Notes: generated by a model from the letters alone, not told the origin. A stretch of DNA of 64,000 nt from Croceibacterium_B sp963811255 (GCA_963811255.1 CAWEQI010000003.1:186001-250000), one strand, 5' to 3'; positions 51,356-60,957 are shown, counted from the stretch's first letter. A program made the numbers and translations.

Positions 51356-52207
51356 GTGACGGCCCCAGTTCGCTTTCCCCGGTTTTTCGTGACCAGCCCC
51401 GCGCCGTGCCCGTACCTGCCGGGCAGGACCGAGCGGAAGGTGTTCACCGAACTGAAGGGCCCGCACGCGGAGGAACTGAACGACGCGCTCGGCCGGATCG
51501 GATTTCGCCGCAGCCAGACCGTCGCCTACCGCCCGAGCTGCCTCGATTGCCGCGCCTGCGTTTCGGTGCGGGTGGTCGCGCAGGAGTTCACGCCCTCGTC
51601 CACCCAGCGCCGCAATCTCAAACGCAACGGCGACATCATCTCGGCCGAATGCCGTCCGTGGGCCACATCGGAGCAGTTCGAGTTGCTACAGCGCTATTTG
51701 TCCCACCGTCATCCCGGCGGCGGAATGGCGGCGATGGACGAGATCGACTACGCCGACATGGTGGAACATACTTCGGTTTCCAGCTTTGTCATTGAATATA
51801 GGGAACCTCCCGTGGACGGGGGACGGGGCCGCTTGATCGGTGCCTGCCTGACCGACCGCCAGGGGGACGGGTTGTCGATGATCTACAGTTTCTACGACCC
51901 GGAACATGAGGCGCGAACGGGGCTTGGGAACTACATCATCCTCGATCACATCCGCCGAGCGGCCGACGCCGGGCTGCCTTACGTCTATCTCGGATACTGG
52001 GTCGATGGCGCCCAGCGGATGCAATATAAGGTCCGCTACCGCCCGCTCGAGCGGCTCGGCCCCGACGGCTGGCGCCGCTTCAGCGACGAGCAGCAAGCCG
52101 CGCTCATCGCCTCCGCCGCGGCTTCCCCGCGCGAGGCGGCTCCTGCCGTCGACGGCAGCGGCAAGGACGGCACGCCTGGCGGCCAGCAGCAGTACAAGAT
52201 CGCCTGA
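51356..52207 (+). CDS. bpt: Aminoacyl-tRNA-protein transferase (Bpt/Ate family)
   Basis: A 283-aa N-end-rule transferase that adds leucine (Bpt) or arginine to N-terminal acidic residues, marking proteins for ClpAP. The N-terminal Cys cluster (CPYLPGRTERKVF, CLDCRACVSVRV) and the C-terminal IYSFYDPEHEARTGLGNYIILDHI are family signatures. GTG start at 51356, with AGGAGAGG about 13 nt upstream. A low-complexity Ala/Gly tail is present. Precedes tamA with a short gap. Confidence 0.9.
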   Translation: MTAPVRFPRFFVTSPAPCPYLPGRTERKVFTELKGPHAEELNDALGRIGFRRSQTVAYRPSCLDCRACVSVRVVAQEFTPSSTQRRNLKRNGDIISAECRPWATSEQFELLQRYLSHRHPGGGMAAMDEIDYADMVEHTSVSSFVIEYREPPVDGGRGRLIGACLTDRQGDGLSMIYSFYDPEHEARTGLGNYIILDHIRRAADAGLPYVYLGYWVDGAQRMQYKVRYRPLERLGPDGWRRFSDEQQAALIASAAASPREAAPAVDGSGKDGTPGGQQQYKIA

Positions 52208-52241
52208 CGGCGCACTGGCTCGCGGCCTGCGCCGTTGGGCC

Positions 52242-54347
52242 ATGTTGCTGGCCCTATCGACCATCGTTGCTCAGCCGCTTGCCGCCCAGCCGCGCAACAC
52301 GCTCCCCGAGTTGAAAGCGCTGATCCCGGACTCGGCGATCGACAATCCGGAAGACTGGGCCAAGAGAGGGGTGCCGCCCCAGACGCCTGTCACACAGAAC
52401 GCGCAGCCGCAGCCGGACACGCCGCTGGCAATCATGCCGCTGGTAACCGTCCCTTGGCCCGACAAGCTGCAGCTGCCGGCGGTGACACCGCTGACGCCGG
52501 AACCCGGCATTCAGTTCGCTCAGCCCGAACCGCCGCGGCGCGCCCTGGGCGAAGGGACCAAGGTGCGCGTCTCGGACGAGCTGACGCTGGCGTTCCCCAC
52601 CGACACGACGAAGTTCCCGGAGCAGGGCGCGGTCGTCGACCGTTTCAAGGGCCTGTCGACCATTCTCAAGTACAAGTCCAACGGCAGCGCTGCCAAGCTG
52701 GCCGCCCAGGCGCGCCAGGATCAGCAGCTGCTGGAGCGAATCCTGCGCGTCTATGGTTATTACGACGGGCAGGTGTTTCGCAGCGTCAACGGCGGTCCCG
52801 AAGGCCAGCAGCAGGCCAATGCTGCCAAGCCCAGCGTGCGCTTCGACGTGCTCCCCGGCGATCAGTACACTGTTGGCGCGATCGACCTCGGCAACCTCGC
52901 CGCCAGCGGACCGGATTACCCGATGCTGCGTGCGGCGTTCGGCATTCACACCGGCGACCCGCTGCTGCAGGACAAGATCGAAAGCGAACAGGCGAACCTC
53001 GACAGCGCACTCGGCGAGGCTGGTTACCCGTTCGCGGCGATCGCCGATCCCTCGCTGTTGATCGATCATGCTCGCGAGCAGGGCGACCTGACGATGAAGG
53101 TGACCCCCGGCGGCAAGTACGACTTCGGCAAAGTCACCAGCAATCTGCCTAACTTCATGTCCGGCAAGCACTTGTCGGAGATCGCCCGTTTCAAGCCGGG
53201 CGATCTCTACATGCGCAGCCTGCAGATGGACCTCAGGCGCGCCATCCAGGCGACCGGCCTCGTCGCCAGCACCGAGCTGACGCCGGTCGAGGTGACGCCG
53301 CCGATGGGCGACCGGCCGGGGGTGGTCGATATCGCTGCCAAGATGACCGAGGCCAAGGTGCGGACAATCACCGGATCGCTCGGCTACGACACCGGCGCAG
53401 GCTTCAAGGCGGAAGGCAGCTGGGAGCACCGCAACCTGTTCCCGCCGGAAGGCGGTCTCAAGGTCCGCGCGATCGCCGGCACGCAGGAGCAACTGCTGGG
53501 CGTCACCTTCCGTCGCAACAACTTCCATGGCCGTGACAAAGTCCTCACGATCGACGCCTTCGCCAGCACGATCAGCTACCAGGCCTACGATTCCCGGACC
53601 ACGTCGCTGGTGGGCACGTTCGAGCGGCTCAGCAATGTCCTGTTCCAGAAGCCGTTCAGCTGGTCGATCGGCGCCGAACTCACCGCCACCGGCGAACGCG
53701 AGAAGCTGGCCAGCGGCGGCTTCGGGCCGCGGCAGACCTATTTCATCGGCGCGCTTCACGGGTTTGCCGAGATCGACACCTCCGACGACCTGCTGAACCC
53801 GACCCATGGCTGGCGCCTGTCGGGCCGGCTCTCGCCGACCACGTCGCGCTCGAACGGCGATCAGAGCTTCTACGTCGAGGGCGAAGCCGAGGGCGATTAC
53901 TATCTTCCGGTCGGCGACAAGATCGTCCTCGCCGGCCGAGCCAAGGCCGCGACGATAACCGGCGCGCCGATCTCGGCGATTGCCCCGTCGCGGCGGCTCT
54001 ACGCCGGCGGCGGAGGATCGGTGCGCGGCTACGGCTACGAGGCGATCGGCCCGCACAACGATCAAGGCGATCCGACCGGCGGGCGCTCGCTGGTCGAGCT
54101 GTCCGCCGAAGCGCGCATTCAGACCGGTATCCTGCACGGGGCGCTGCAGATCGTGCCGTTTGTCGACGCCGGCAGTGTCGGCACTGGTTCGACCCCGAGC
54201 TTCCACGAGATCAAGGTCGGCGCCGGCGTTGGCGTGCGTTACCTGACCGGCTTCGGGCCAGTGCGGATCGATTTCGGAATTCCGCTCAATCCAGGACCAC
54301 GCGATTCCAAGGTCGGGGTCTACGTCGGCCTGGGGCAGGCCTTCTGA
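52242..54347 (+). CDS. tamA: TamA-type outer-membrane assembly protein (Omp85)
   Basis: A 701-aa Omp85 protein of the translocation and assembly module. After a signal region and a Pro/Gln-rich segment (about 20-95), POTRA-like domains span about 100-330 and the 16-strand barrel the C-terminal 370 residues. The C-terminus has the barrel signature GGSVRGYGYEA and ends GLGQAF, which fits an outer-membrane beta-signal. tamB follows with a TGATG overlap. The start is uncertain: no Shine-Dalgarno precedes the ATG, and a CTG at 52215 would give a better basic n-region for the signal. Confidence 0.88.
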   Translation: MLLALSTIVAQPLAAQPRNTLPELKALIPDSAIDNPEDWAKRGVPPQTPVTQNAQPQPDTPLAIMPLVTVPWPDKLQLPAVTPLTPEPGIQFAQPEPPRRALGEGTKVRVSDELTLAFPTDTTKFPEQGAVVDRFKGLSTILKYKSNGSAAKLAAQARQDQQLLERILRVYGYYDGQVFRSVNGGPEGQQQANAAKPSVRFDVLPGDQYTVGAIDLGNLAASGPDYPMLRAAFGIHTGDPLLQDKIESEQANLDSALGEAGYPFAAIADPSLLIDHAREQGDLTMKVTPGGKYDFGKVTSNLPNFMSGKHLSEIARFKPGDLYMRSLQMDLRRAIQATGLVASTELTPVEVTPPMGDRPGVVDIAAKMTEAKVRTITGSLGYDTGAGFKAEGSWEHRNLFPPEGGLKVRAIAGTQEQLLGVTFRRNNFHGRDKVLTIDAFASTISYQAYDSRTTSLVGTFERLSNVLFQKPFSWSIGAELTATGEREKLASGGFGPRQTYFIGALHGFAEIDTSDDLLNPTHGWRLSGRLSPTTSRSNGDQSFYVEGEAEGDYYLPVGDKIVLAGRAKAATITGAPISAIAPSRRLYAGGGGSVRGYGYEAIGPHNDQGDPTGGRSLVELSAEARIQTGILHGALQIVPFVDAGSVGTGSTPSFHEIKVGAGVGVRYLTGFGPVRIDFGIPLNPGPRDSKVGVYVGLGQAF

Positions 54348-57300
54348 TGGCCGAAGACGAGGTCATCGGTGACGGCGGCGAAGACACGGTTGTTGTCATC
54401 AAGCACCATCATCCGCTCTGGACGGCGCTCAAGTGGATCGGCCGCATCATCGTGGTGCTGCTGGCGTTGCTTGCCGCGGCGGTGCTCTACCTCAATACGG
54501 GTTCCGGACGGCAGTTCATCGTCAACCAGATCGCCAAGATTTCGCCGGCCTCGGGCCTGAAGGTTTCGGTCGGCAGCATCGACGGATCGGTCTTGTGGAA
54601 CGCGACGCTGCACAACGTGAAGTTCCGCGACGCCGACAACAAACTGTTCCTCGCCGTGCCCACCGTCGAGCTCAACTGGCGACCGTACAAGTTCCCGTTC
54701 TCCGGCCTCGATGTCCGCTCGCTGGTGCTCCACAACGGCACCCTCTACGCCAAGCCCAAGCTCAACCCGGGCAATCCCAACGCGCCGACGCTGCCGAACT
54801 TCGACATTCGCGTCGATCGCTTGCTGGTCGACAATCTGACGATTTCCAAGGGCCTCCTCGGGAAAGAGCGGCACGTCGATTTCCGGGCCAAGGTGAACGT
54901 CAAGAGGGGCCTGGTGAAGCTCGACGCCCACGGCCATCTCGGCGGCGGTGATCGCTTCACAGCGATGGTCGATGCCGAACCCGACGGCAACGTGTTCGAC
55001 ATGGACCTCGACTACCGGGCGCCGGCAGGCGGGCTGCTGTCGTCGCTCACCGGCGCCAAAAAGGACTGGCGCGTCCGGCTGCTTGGCAACGGCACCTGGA
55101 CCACGTGGGACGGCGCGTTCGTCGCCCGCGAGGGCGGCCAGCGGCTCGCCGCGCTCAAGATCTACAACCGTGCGGGCACCTACCGCATTGACGGGCTGTT
55201 CTGGCATCGCGACCTGTTGACCGGGCTTCCCGCGCGGGCGCTCGGCGATCAGGCCGCGGTGGCGCTGGTCGGCACACTCAAGAACAGCGTCGCCCGCGGC
55301 AGCTTTGCCCTGCGCGGGCGCGGGATGCGGGCTGACGCCGACGGCGCGGTCGATCTCGGCAACAACCGCTACGACAAGCTCCATCTGAGCGCCAAGCTGC
55401 TCGATTCGCAGCTGTTCGGCACCGGAATGACCTTCCGCGACACCACCATCACGGCGACGTTCGATGGCCCGTGGCGCGGGTTCACGGCGCCGTTTCAGCT
55501 CAGCGTCGGCGAAATGAACCTGAGCGGAACCAAGCTCGTCGGCATCGGCGAGCGCGGCACGCTGCTGTACGACGGCACACGCTACCTGATCCCGCTCAAT
55601 GCCTCGGTCCAGCGGATCGTCACAGGCAACGCGATGTTCGATCCGCTGCTGGCCAACGGACGTCTGCTCGGCACGCTGATTCTCGCCAACAACGATTTCC
55701 GTTCGGACGATTTCGCGTTCCGCTTCCCCGGGCTCAAGGCCGATCTCGTGCTGCGCGGCGACATCGCCCGTGGCGGCTATGCGCTGGCCGGGCCAGTCGA
55801 ACTGCGCGGGCTGAATGTGAACAACCTCGGCACCGTCGACGCAAACGCGAAGATCCGTTTCTTGATCGGCAACGGCGTGCCCTGGCGGCTGGCGGCGAAC
55901 TTCGCCGGGCGCATGCCGCGGGTGACCAACTCCACACTGGCAAGCCTGACCGGCGGCAACGTCCGCTTCAAAGGCGCGCTGACTTACGGCGCCAGCGCGC
56001 CGCTTGCCTTCAGCGACGCGACGCTCACCTCGAACAAGCTGACGCTTCACCTCAAAGGAAAGGTGGTCAACGGGACCACAACGCTGGTCGGCAGCGGTCA
56101 TTCGGCGACTTACGGCGACTTCACCATCAAGGGCACGATGGGCCCGAATGGCCCCAACGCCGAGCTGGTGTTCGCCAACCCGCTGCCCAGCGCCGGCTTG
56201 CGCGACGTGCACGTCACGTTGGCGCCGACCAAGAACGGCTTCCGCATCGATACCTCCGGCCAGTCGACGCTCGGCCCCTTCAAGGGCCTGCTGACGGTGG
56301 TTTCGCCGCCGGGTGGGCCGACGCAGATAGCGATCGACCACCTGGACGTCTGGCACACGTCAGTCACCGGCAACCTGACGCTGGGCAACGGCGCCGCCTC
56401 AGGCACGCTCAGGCTGAGCGGCGGCGGCCTCAACGGCACGATCGCGCTGGCCCCGCGCGGCGGCGGGCAGGGCTTCACCGTTCACCTCACGGCCAAGGAC
56501 GCCAGCTTCGGCGGGGGGACGCGCTTCGCCGTCCGGCAGGCGACGGTGGACGTCACCGGCTTCGTCGGCGGCGGCCACAGTTCGATCCAGGGCAGCGTCC
56601 GGGCGCAGGGCATCAGCTACGGCACGATGTTCATCGGACGGTTGTCGGCCGACGCCAACATCGTGAACGGCCGCGGCAGCTTCACCGCTTCGCTCGCCGG
56701 CCGCCGCGGTAGCCGTTTCGACCTGCAGCTGGCCGGCGACATCGCTCCCGACCGGATCGCCGTGGCCGCGCGCGGCACCTATGGCGGCGAGCCGATTTCG
56801 ATGCCGCGTCGGGCGGTGCTGCTCAAGCAGCCCGACGGCAGCTGGGTCCTGCAACAGACCGAAGTCAACTTCGGCGGCGGCATCGCGCTGGTCCGGGGGC
56901 AATTCGGCGGGAACGCCGGCACCCAGCTGACGCTCAGTCTGTCGAAGATGCCACTGTCGCTGATCGACGCCACCGGGGCGAACCTCGGCTTGGGCGGGAC
57001 CATCTCCGGGATCGTCGATTATCACAGCGCACCCGGCACCGTGCCGACCGGCGACGCGCGGGTGATGGTTTCGGGGCTGACCCGATCGGGCCTGCTGCTC
57101 ACCTCGCGGCCGATCGATCTGGCGCTGGTCGCGCAGCTCTCGGCCACCGAGGCACAGGCGCGCGCCGTCGTTCAGCAGGGCGGCCAGACGCTCGGCCGGT
57201 TGCAGGGCCGTATCGCCGGCATGCCGGCGAGCGGTGCGCTGTTCGACCGGCTCAGCGCCGGGAATCTCGCCGCCCAGTTGCGCTACACCGGCCCGGCCGA

Positions 57301-58558
57301 ATCGCTCTGGCGGTTGGCCGCGATCAACACGTTCGACATCACCGGGAGGCTCGAGGCCGCGGCCGACGTCAGCGGCACGCTCGCCAATCCGCAAGTGCGC
57401 GGCTCGCTCGCCGGTGATGACCTAAGAGTGCAGAGCGCGCTCGTCGGCACCGATCTGCAGCACGTCAAGGCGCGCGGTAGCTTCACCGGATCGCAGCTGC
57501 AGCTAACCAGCTTCAGTGGTCAGGCGAACGGCGGGACCGTGGTCGGCAGCGGCACCGTCGACCTCGCCGGAATGGGCCCGGGACGCGGGCCGAAGATCGA
57601 CTTGCGGATGGCGGCGCGAGATGCCCAGATCGTCAACGGGGCCACCATGAGCGCCACCGTCACCGGGCCGATCCGGATCGTTTCGAACGGGGTCGGCGGA
57701 ACCATTGCCGGGCGGGTCCGGCTGAGCAAGGCGCACTGGCGCCTCGGCGCGGCTTCGGGCGCGGCGGAGCTGCCCGACATCAAGACCACCGACATCAACT
57801 TGCCCGCCGACTTGGCGCCGCCGACCGCCCCCGGCGCGCCGTGGCGGTTCCTGATCGACGCCAGCGCTCCACTCGGCGGGATCAAGGTCGACGGCATGGG
57901 CCTCGACAGCGAATGGAGCGGCGACATCCGATTGCGCGGCACCACCGCCGATCCGCGGATCGGCGGCGTTGCGCGGGTCGTGCCGCGGCAGGGATCCTAC
58001 ACCTTCGCCGGCACCCGCTTCGACATCACCCGCGGCGTAATCGAGTTCAACGAGGACGCGCCGCCCGATCCGCAGATCGACCTCGTCGCCCAAACCACCA
58101 CCAGCTCGCTGACGGTCACCGTGACGGTCACCGGCAGCGCCAGCAAGCCGCAAATCACCTTCTCTTCGAGCCCCGCCATGCCCGAAGAGGAGATTCTCGC
58201 CCAATTGCTGTTCGGCGGTTCGATCTCCAACCTGACGGCAACCGACGCCCTGCAACTGGGGGCGGCCGTGGCGAGCCTGCGCGGCGGCGCCGGGCTCGAC
58301 CCGATCAACAAGCTGCGCAAGGCGATCGGGCTAGACGAGCTGCGCATTGTGCCGGCCGATCCGGCGCTGAACCACGGCACGGCGCTGCTGTTCGGCAAGC
58401 GCATCCACAACCGCTTCATCGTCGAGATCGTCACCGACGGGCGCGGCTACAACGCGACCACCCTCGAATTCCGCATCACTCGCTGGCTCTCGCTGCTCGG
58501 CACCATTTCGTCGCTCGGCCGCGAGAGCGTCGGCGTCGAGTATCGCAAGGACTACTAG
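54347..58558 (+). CDS. tamB: TamB-type translocation and assembly module protein
   Basis: A 1403-aa periplasm-spanning protein with one N-terminal helix (about 27-47) and a very long beta-helical body. The C-terminal DUF490 domain contains the conserved SGSASKPQITFSSSP-like segment MPEEEILAQLLFGGS. It ends in SVGVEYRKDY. With TamA (overlap TGATG) it forms the module now implicated in phospholipid transport to the outer membrane as well as autotransporter assembly. Normal length for the family. Confidence 0.92.
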   Translation: MAEDEVIGDGGEDTVVVIKHHHPLWTALKWIGRIIVVLLALLAAAVLYLNTGSGRQFIVNQIAKISPASGLKVSVGSIDGSVLWNATLHNVKFRDADNKLFLAVPTVELNWRPYKFPFSGLDVRSLVLHNGTLYAKPKLNPGNPNAPTLPNFDIRVDRLLVDNLTISKGLLGKERHVDFRAKVNVKRGLVKLDAHGHLGGGDRFTAMVDAEPDGNVFDMDLDYRAPAGGLLSSLTGAKKDWRVRLLGNGTWTTWDGAFVAREGGQRLAALKIYNRAGTYRIDGLFWHRDLLTGLPARALGDQAAVALVGTLKNSVARGSFALRGRGMRADADGAVDLGNNRYDKLHLSAKLLDSQLFGTGMTFRDTTITATFDGPWRGFTAPFQLSVGEMNLSGTKLVGIGERGTLLYDGTRYLIPLNASVQRIVTGNAMFDPLLANGRLLGTLILANNDFRSDDFAFRFPGLKADLVLRGDIARGGYALAGPVELRGLNVNNLGTVDANAKIRFLIGNGVPWRLAANFAGRMPRVTNSTLASLTGGNVRFKGALTYGASAPLAFSDATLTSNKLTLHLKGKVVNGTTTLVGSGHSATYGDFTIKGTMGPNGPNAELVFANPLPSAGLRDVHVTLAPTKNGFRIDTSGQSTLGPFKGLLTVVSPPGGPTQIAIDHLDVWHTSVTGNLTLGNGAASGTLRLSGGGLNGTIALAPRGGGQGFTVHLTAKDASFGGGTRFAVRQATVDVTGFVGGGHSSIQGSVRAQGISYGTMFIGRLSADANIVNGRGSFTASLAGRRGSRFDLQLAGDIAPDRIAVAARGTYGGEPISMPRRAVLLKQPDGSWVLQQTEVNFGGGIALVRGQFGGNAGTQLTLSLSKMPLSLIDATGANLGLGGTISGIVDYHSAPGTVPTGDARVMVSGLTRSGLLLTSRPIDLALVAQLSATEAQARAVVQQGGQTLGRLQGRIAGMPASGALFDRLSAGNLAAQLRYTGPAESLWRLAAINTFDITGRLEAAADVSGTLANPQVRGSLAGDDLRVQSALVGTDLQHVKARGSFTGSQLQLTSFSGQANGGTVVGSGTVDLAGMGPGRGPKIDLRMAARDAQIVNGATMSATVTGPIRIVSNGVGGTIAGRVRLSKAHWRLGAASGAAELPDIKTTDINLPADLAPPTAPGAPWRFLIDASAPLGGIKVDGMGLDSEWSGDIRLRGTTADPRIGGVARVVPRQGSYTFAGTRFDITRGVIEFNEDAPPDPQIDLVAQTTTSSLTVTVTVTGSASKPQITFSSSPAMPEEEILAQLLFGGSISNLTATDALQLGAAVASLRGGAGLDPINKLRKAIGLDELRIVPADPALNHGTALLFGKRIHNRFIVEIVTDGRGYNATTLEFRITRWLSLLGTISSLGRESVGVEYRKDY

Positions 58559-58582
58559 CGCCCGCGCCTGGCACGGGCCCGG

Positions 58583-59002
58583 CTACTCGACGACGATATC
58601 GCCCGTCATCCCGAGCAAGGCATGGCCCGGGTGTGTGCACGTCAGCTTGTACGTTCCCGCTGCGGGAAGGAGGCGAACGGTCTTGCTCGCGCCGCCGGCA
58701 AGTTCGACCTGTCCGTCGGCGATTTCGGCGGCGTCTTCGGGTGCGACCTTGGCGGCGGCGAAGAACTCGGGCGCCGTGAAATTGTGTCCACCGGACGCGG
58801 TGTTCACAAGGTGCAGCGCATAAGGCGTGCCGGCGCGCAGGCGGATGTGCTTCGGGATGAACTTGAAATTGGCCAGCGTGACGGTCACCGGCTGCGCACG
58901 GGCGAACGCCGTTTGGCTGTGGATTATTTGCGGCGAAATCGGGTGAGTCGAGGCGCAGCCTGCGAGCGCCAGCGCCAGCAACGGAACGGCGAACCTGATC
59001 AT
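58583..59002 (-). CDS. Cupredoxin-like copper-binding lipoprotein
   Basis: A 139-aa lipoprotein (lipobox LAGC, Cys16) with a plastocyanin/azurin-like beta fold. Type 1 copper ligands are all visible: His73 (GGHNF), Cys122 and His127 (KLTCTHPGHA) and Met132 (GMTG). Could shuttle electrons or bind copper in the periplasm. Convergent with tamB; followed upstream by three other exported-protein genes on the same strand. Confidence 0.85.
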   Translation of the reverse strand: MIRFAVPLLALALAGCASTHPISPQIIHSQTAFARAQPVTVTLANFKFIPKHIRLRAGTPYALHLVNTASGGHNFTAPEFFAAAKVAPEDAAEIADGQVELAGGASKTVRLLPAAGTYKLTCTHPGHALLGMTGDIVVE

Positions 59003-59093
59003 GACGGAATCCTTCTGCGATGCAGCCCGGATCGTGGCTCCATCTACCGCGTCACCTGTGTGGACGAAAGCCAGAAGCGTTGGGCGAGATCAG

Positions 59094-59146
59094 TCATTGC
59101 CGAACGGCTTGGCGGCCTCGGCGAAGTTGCCCTGCTTTTGCTGCCG
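59094..59146 (-). other. Short lysozyme-like remnant after the fasciclin gene
   Basis: In frame with the fasciclin gene but past its TAG, the minus strand reads QQKQGNFAEAAKPFGND then stop. This matches the GH24 lysozyme segment NQGKFAEAAKEFGK (61036-61080) in 11 of 13 core residues, and about 84% over 38 nt. Either a decayed duplicate or chance similarity. Confidence 0.3.
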
Positions 59147-59166
59147 AGGGCGTGGACCCACGCCCT
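59147..59166. terminator. Palindromic hairpin overlapping the fasciclin stop codon
   Basis: AGGGCGTGG (59147-59155), AC, CCACGCCCT (59158-59166): 9-bp perfect arms. The TAG of the fasciclin gene lies at its edge. No T-run, so termination is weak or absent. Confidence 0.4.
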
Positions 59167-59743
59167 AGCCCGACGGCGTCAGCTTCTTGAGCACGCCGTC
59201 GACCGGAATGGCGACGCCGTTGTCGGCCTCGACGGCGTCGCCGGAGATTGTCGCCTCGGAGCCGTCTTCGCCGGTGACCTTTATCGCGTTGCCGGAACTC
59301 GTGAAGCTGAGCTTGTGTCCACCCATGGTCGCGACCTTGACTTCGCCGTGCTGCGAATCGATCGCGCTGCGAATGTCGGCCGGGGTCATGTAGCCCGGGA
59401 CGATATGATCGCGCAGCTCGGCGGCCATCTGGCTGCGATCGTCCGGCTGGTCGAGCGCCGATCCCGCGTCGCCAAGCTTGGCGAACGCGGCGTTGTTCGG
59501 CGCCAGGATGGTGTAGGAACCGGCGCCGTCGAACACCTGGGCGAGGCCGGTGGCGCGGAGCGCGCCGGACAGGTCGGACAGGTTGGAGGCGCCGGCGATC
59601 GCCTGCGACAGTGTCTGCCCCGAGGGCCCGGACGAGGTCGGTTGCTCGGTGGCAGCGCCCGCATCGGTTTTCGAGCAACCGGTGAGTGCGAGCAGCGCGG
59701 CGGCGGTGAGCGCGGTAAGGCGGCTGTAGCGAGTTGAATTCAC
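59165..59743 (-). CDS. Fasciclin domain lipoprotein
   Basis: A 192-aa lipoprotein, lipobox LTGC (Cys about 23), followed by a Ser/Gly-rich linker and one FAS1 domain (about 55-190). FAS1 markers: YTILAPNNAAFAKLG, HIVPGYMTPADI, and the final beta strand IPVDGVLKKLTP. FAS1 domains mediate adhesion and envelope contacts. GTG start at 59743, with GAGGAGG upstream. Follows the His/Gly-repeat gene by 14 nt. Confidence 0.88.
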   Translation of the reverse strand: MNSTRYSRLTALTAAALLALTGCSKTDAGAATEQPTSSGPSGQTLSQAIAGASNLSDLSGALRATGLAQVFDGAGSYTILAPNNAAFAKLGDAGSALDQPDDRSQMAAELRDHIVPGYMTPADIRSAIDSQHGEVKVATMGGHKLSFTSSGNAIKVTGEDGSEATISGDAVEADNGVAIPVDGVLKKLTPSG

Positions 59744-59757
59744 CGGGGGCGGCCTCC

Positions 59758-60888
59758 TCAGCTGGCGATCGCTTCGATGGCCGCGGTGACGAGCCGGGTC
59801 GTAGGATCGATCTGGTAGATGTAACCGTCGTTGTAGCGATACCAGGCGTCCGGACCGTCGGCGTATCGGTCGCGGTAGGCGTAAGGCACATTGTAGATGT
59901 CGTACCCGGCCGGCATCGGCGCGCCGATGCGGAAGTCGTTGCCGGTCAAAAGCGCGGCGATGGCGGTAATCGCCGATGTCCTCGGATCGACCCGGTAGAA
60001 CGCGTTGTCGGCGTAGCGGTAGCTGCCCGGGGGGCCGAGGTCGTAGTAGTTCACGTAATAATCCGGCGCCGCGACCGGCGCGTAATAGCTCGGCCACGGA
60101 TTGCCGGCATAGAGCGCTCCGCCGAGCAGCGGCACGTAGTCGGCGATCGTGTTGTTATGGATGCGGACGAGATAGCCGTCGCGCGGATAATAGCGGCCGC
60201 CGAGGCCGCCGAGGCCCCACCAGTCGGGCGACCAGGCCTGCTGCCGCGCCAGGCCCGGGGGCATGCAGCCGTTGTTCTTCTTGGCAAGACCCGGCGGGCA
60301 CCCGCCGATCGGCCCGCGCCGGACGGCGGCGAAATCGAACGAAGGACGGGCGCCGCGCTGCGAATAATAGCGCCGCCCGTCGGCCAGGACGCGCACGCCC
60401 GGCTTGCCGCCGTTTTGATTGCCGTTCCGGACCTCGGCGCGTCCTGCTGCCGGAGCGGCCGAGGCACCATGGCCATTGCCTTGGTGGGCCATCGCTCGGC
60501 CGCGCCCGTTCGCGTTGCCGGGTCCGCCCGGTTTCGCCGTGGCGTGGCCGTTGCCGTGCGCTTGCGCATGCATCGTGTTAGCCGCGCGCATGGCATGGCC
60601 GTTACCGTGGCCATGGCTCGCCACAGTCGCCCGCATGGCATGGCCGTTCCCATGCCCTTGCGTGGCCGCAGTCGCCCGCATGGTGTGGCCATTGCCATGG
60701 CCGTGCGCTCCCGCGGCGGCGCGCATCGCATGGCCGTGGGCTGCCGCCGCCATCGAGCCGCTCGCACGAGCATGAGCCGCGTTCCCGTGCCCGTTGCTAT
60801 GGCCATTGCCGTGACCGCGACCTTGCGCGCCAGCCCCGGCAGCTACGGCCAGCGCAATGGCGGCGACGCCGATCGTCAATATTCTCAT
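59758..60888 (-). CDS. Exported His/Gly-repeat protein with C-terminal tandem repeat domain
   Basis: A 376-aa protein. Signal peptide about 1-21. Residues 21-117 are His/Gly/Asn-rich, with about 17 His and 15-residue repeats MRA(T/A)xxxxGHGNGHA (55-69, 70-84, 85-99) plus a 17-residue variant (100-116). A linker leads to a conserved-looking C-terminal domain (about 165-376) with at least two similar units YRYxDxxxYxxDPxTxxxTAxI (near 300 and 350). Metal binding by the His part is likely but unproven. The fasciclin gene follows closely. The family is unknown to me, though sphingomonads often carry such RcnB-like exported proteins. Confidence 0.75.
   Translation of the reverse strand: MRILTIGVAAIALAVAAGAGAQGRGHGNGHSNGHGNAAHARASGSMAAAAHGHAMRAAAGAHGHGNGHTMRATAATQGHGNGHAMRATVASHGHGNGHAMRAANTMHAQAHGNGHATAKPGGPGNANGRGRAMAHQGNGHGASAAPAAGRAEVRNGNQNGGKPGVRVLADGRRYYSQRGARPSFDFAAVRRGPIGGCPPGLAKKNNGCMPPGLARQQAWSPDWWGLGGLGGRYYPRDGYLVRIHNNTIADYVPLLGGALYAGNPWPSYYAPVAAPDYYVNYYDLGPPGSYRYADNAFYRVDPRTSAITAIAALLTGNDFRIGAPMPAGYDIYNVPYAYRDRYADGPDAWYRYNDGYIYQIDPTTRLVTAAIEAIAS
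60541..60726 (-). repeat. Imperfect 45-nt tandem repeats encoding GHGNGHA units
   Basis: Three 45-nt and one 51-nt unit inside the His/Gly-repeat gene, with GCATGGCATGGCC-like cores on the plus strand. They correspond to residues 55-116. Such arrays vary in copy number by slippage. Confidence 0.7.
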
Positions 60889-60957
60889 GGCGAGACTCCT
60901 CGTCCGCCAAAACCAAACGGTAGAGGTAGAGGTTCCCGAGAGCCGGAAGTTCGCGGA

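Noticed and set aside
52254..56356. Long minus-strand frames opposite tamA and tamB
   Set aside because: Shadow frames of two complete, overlapping genes.
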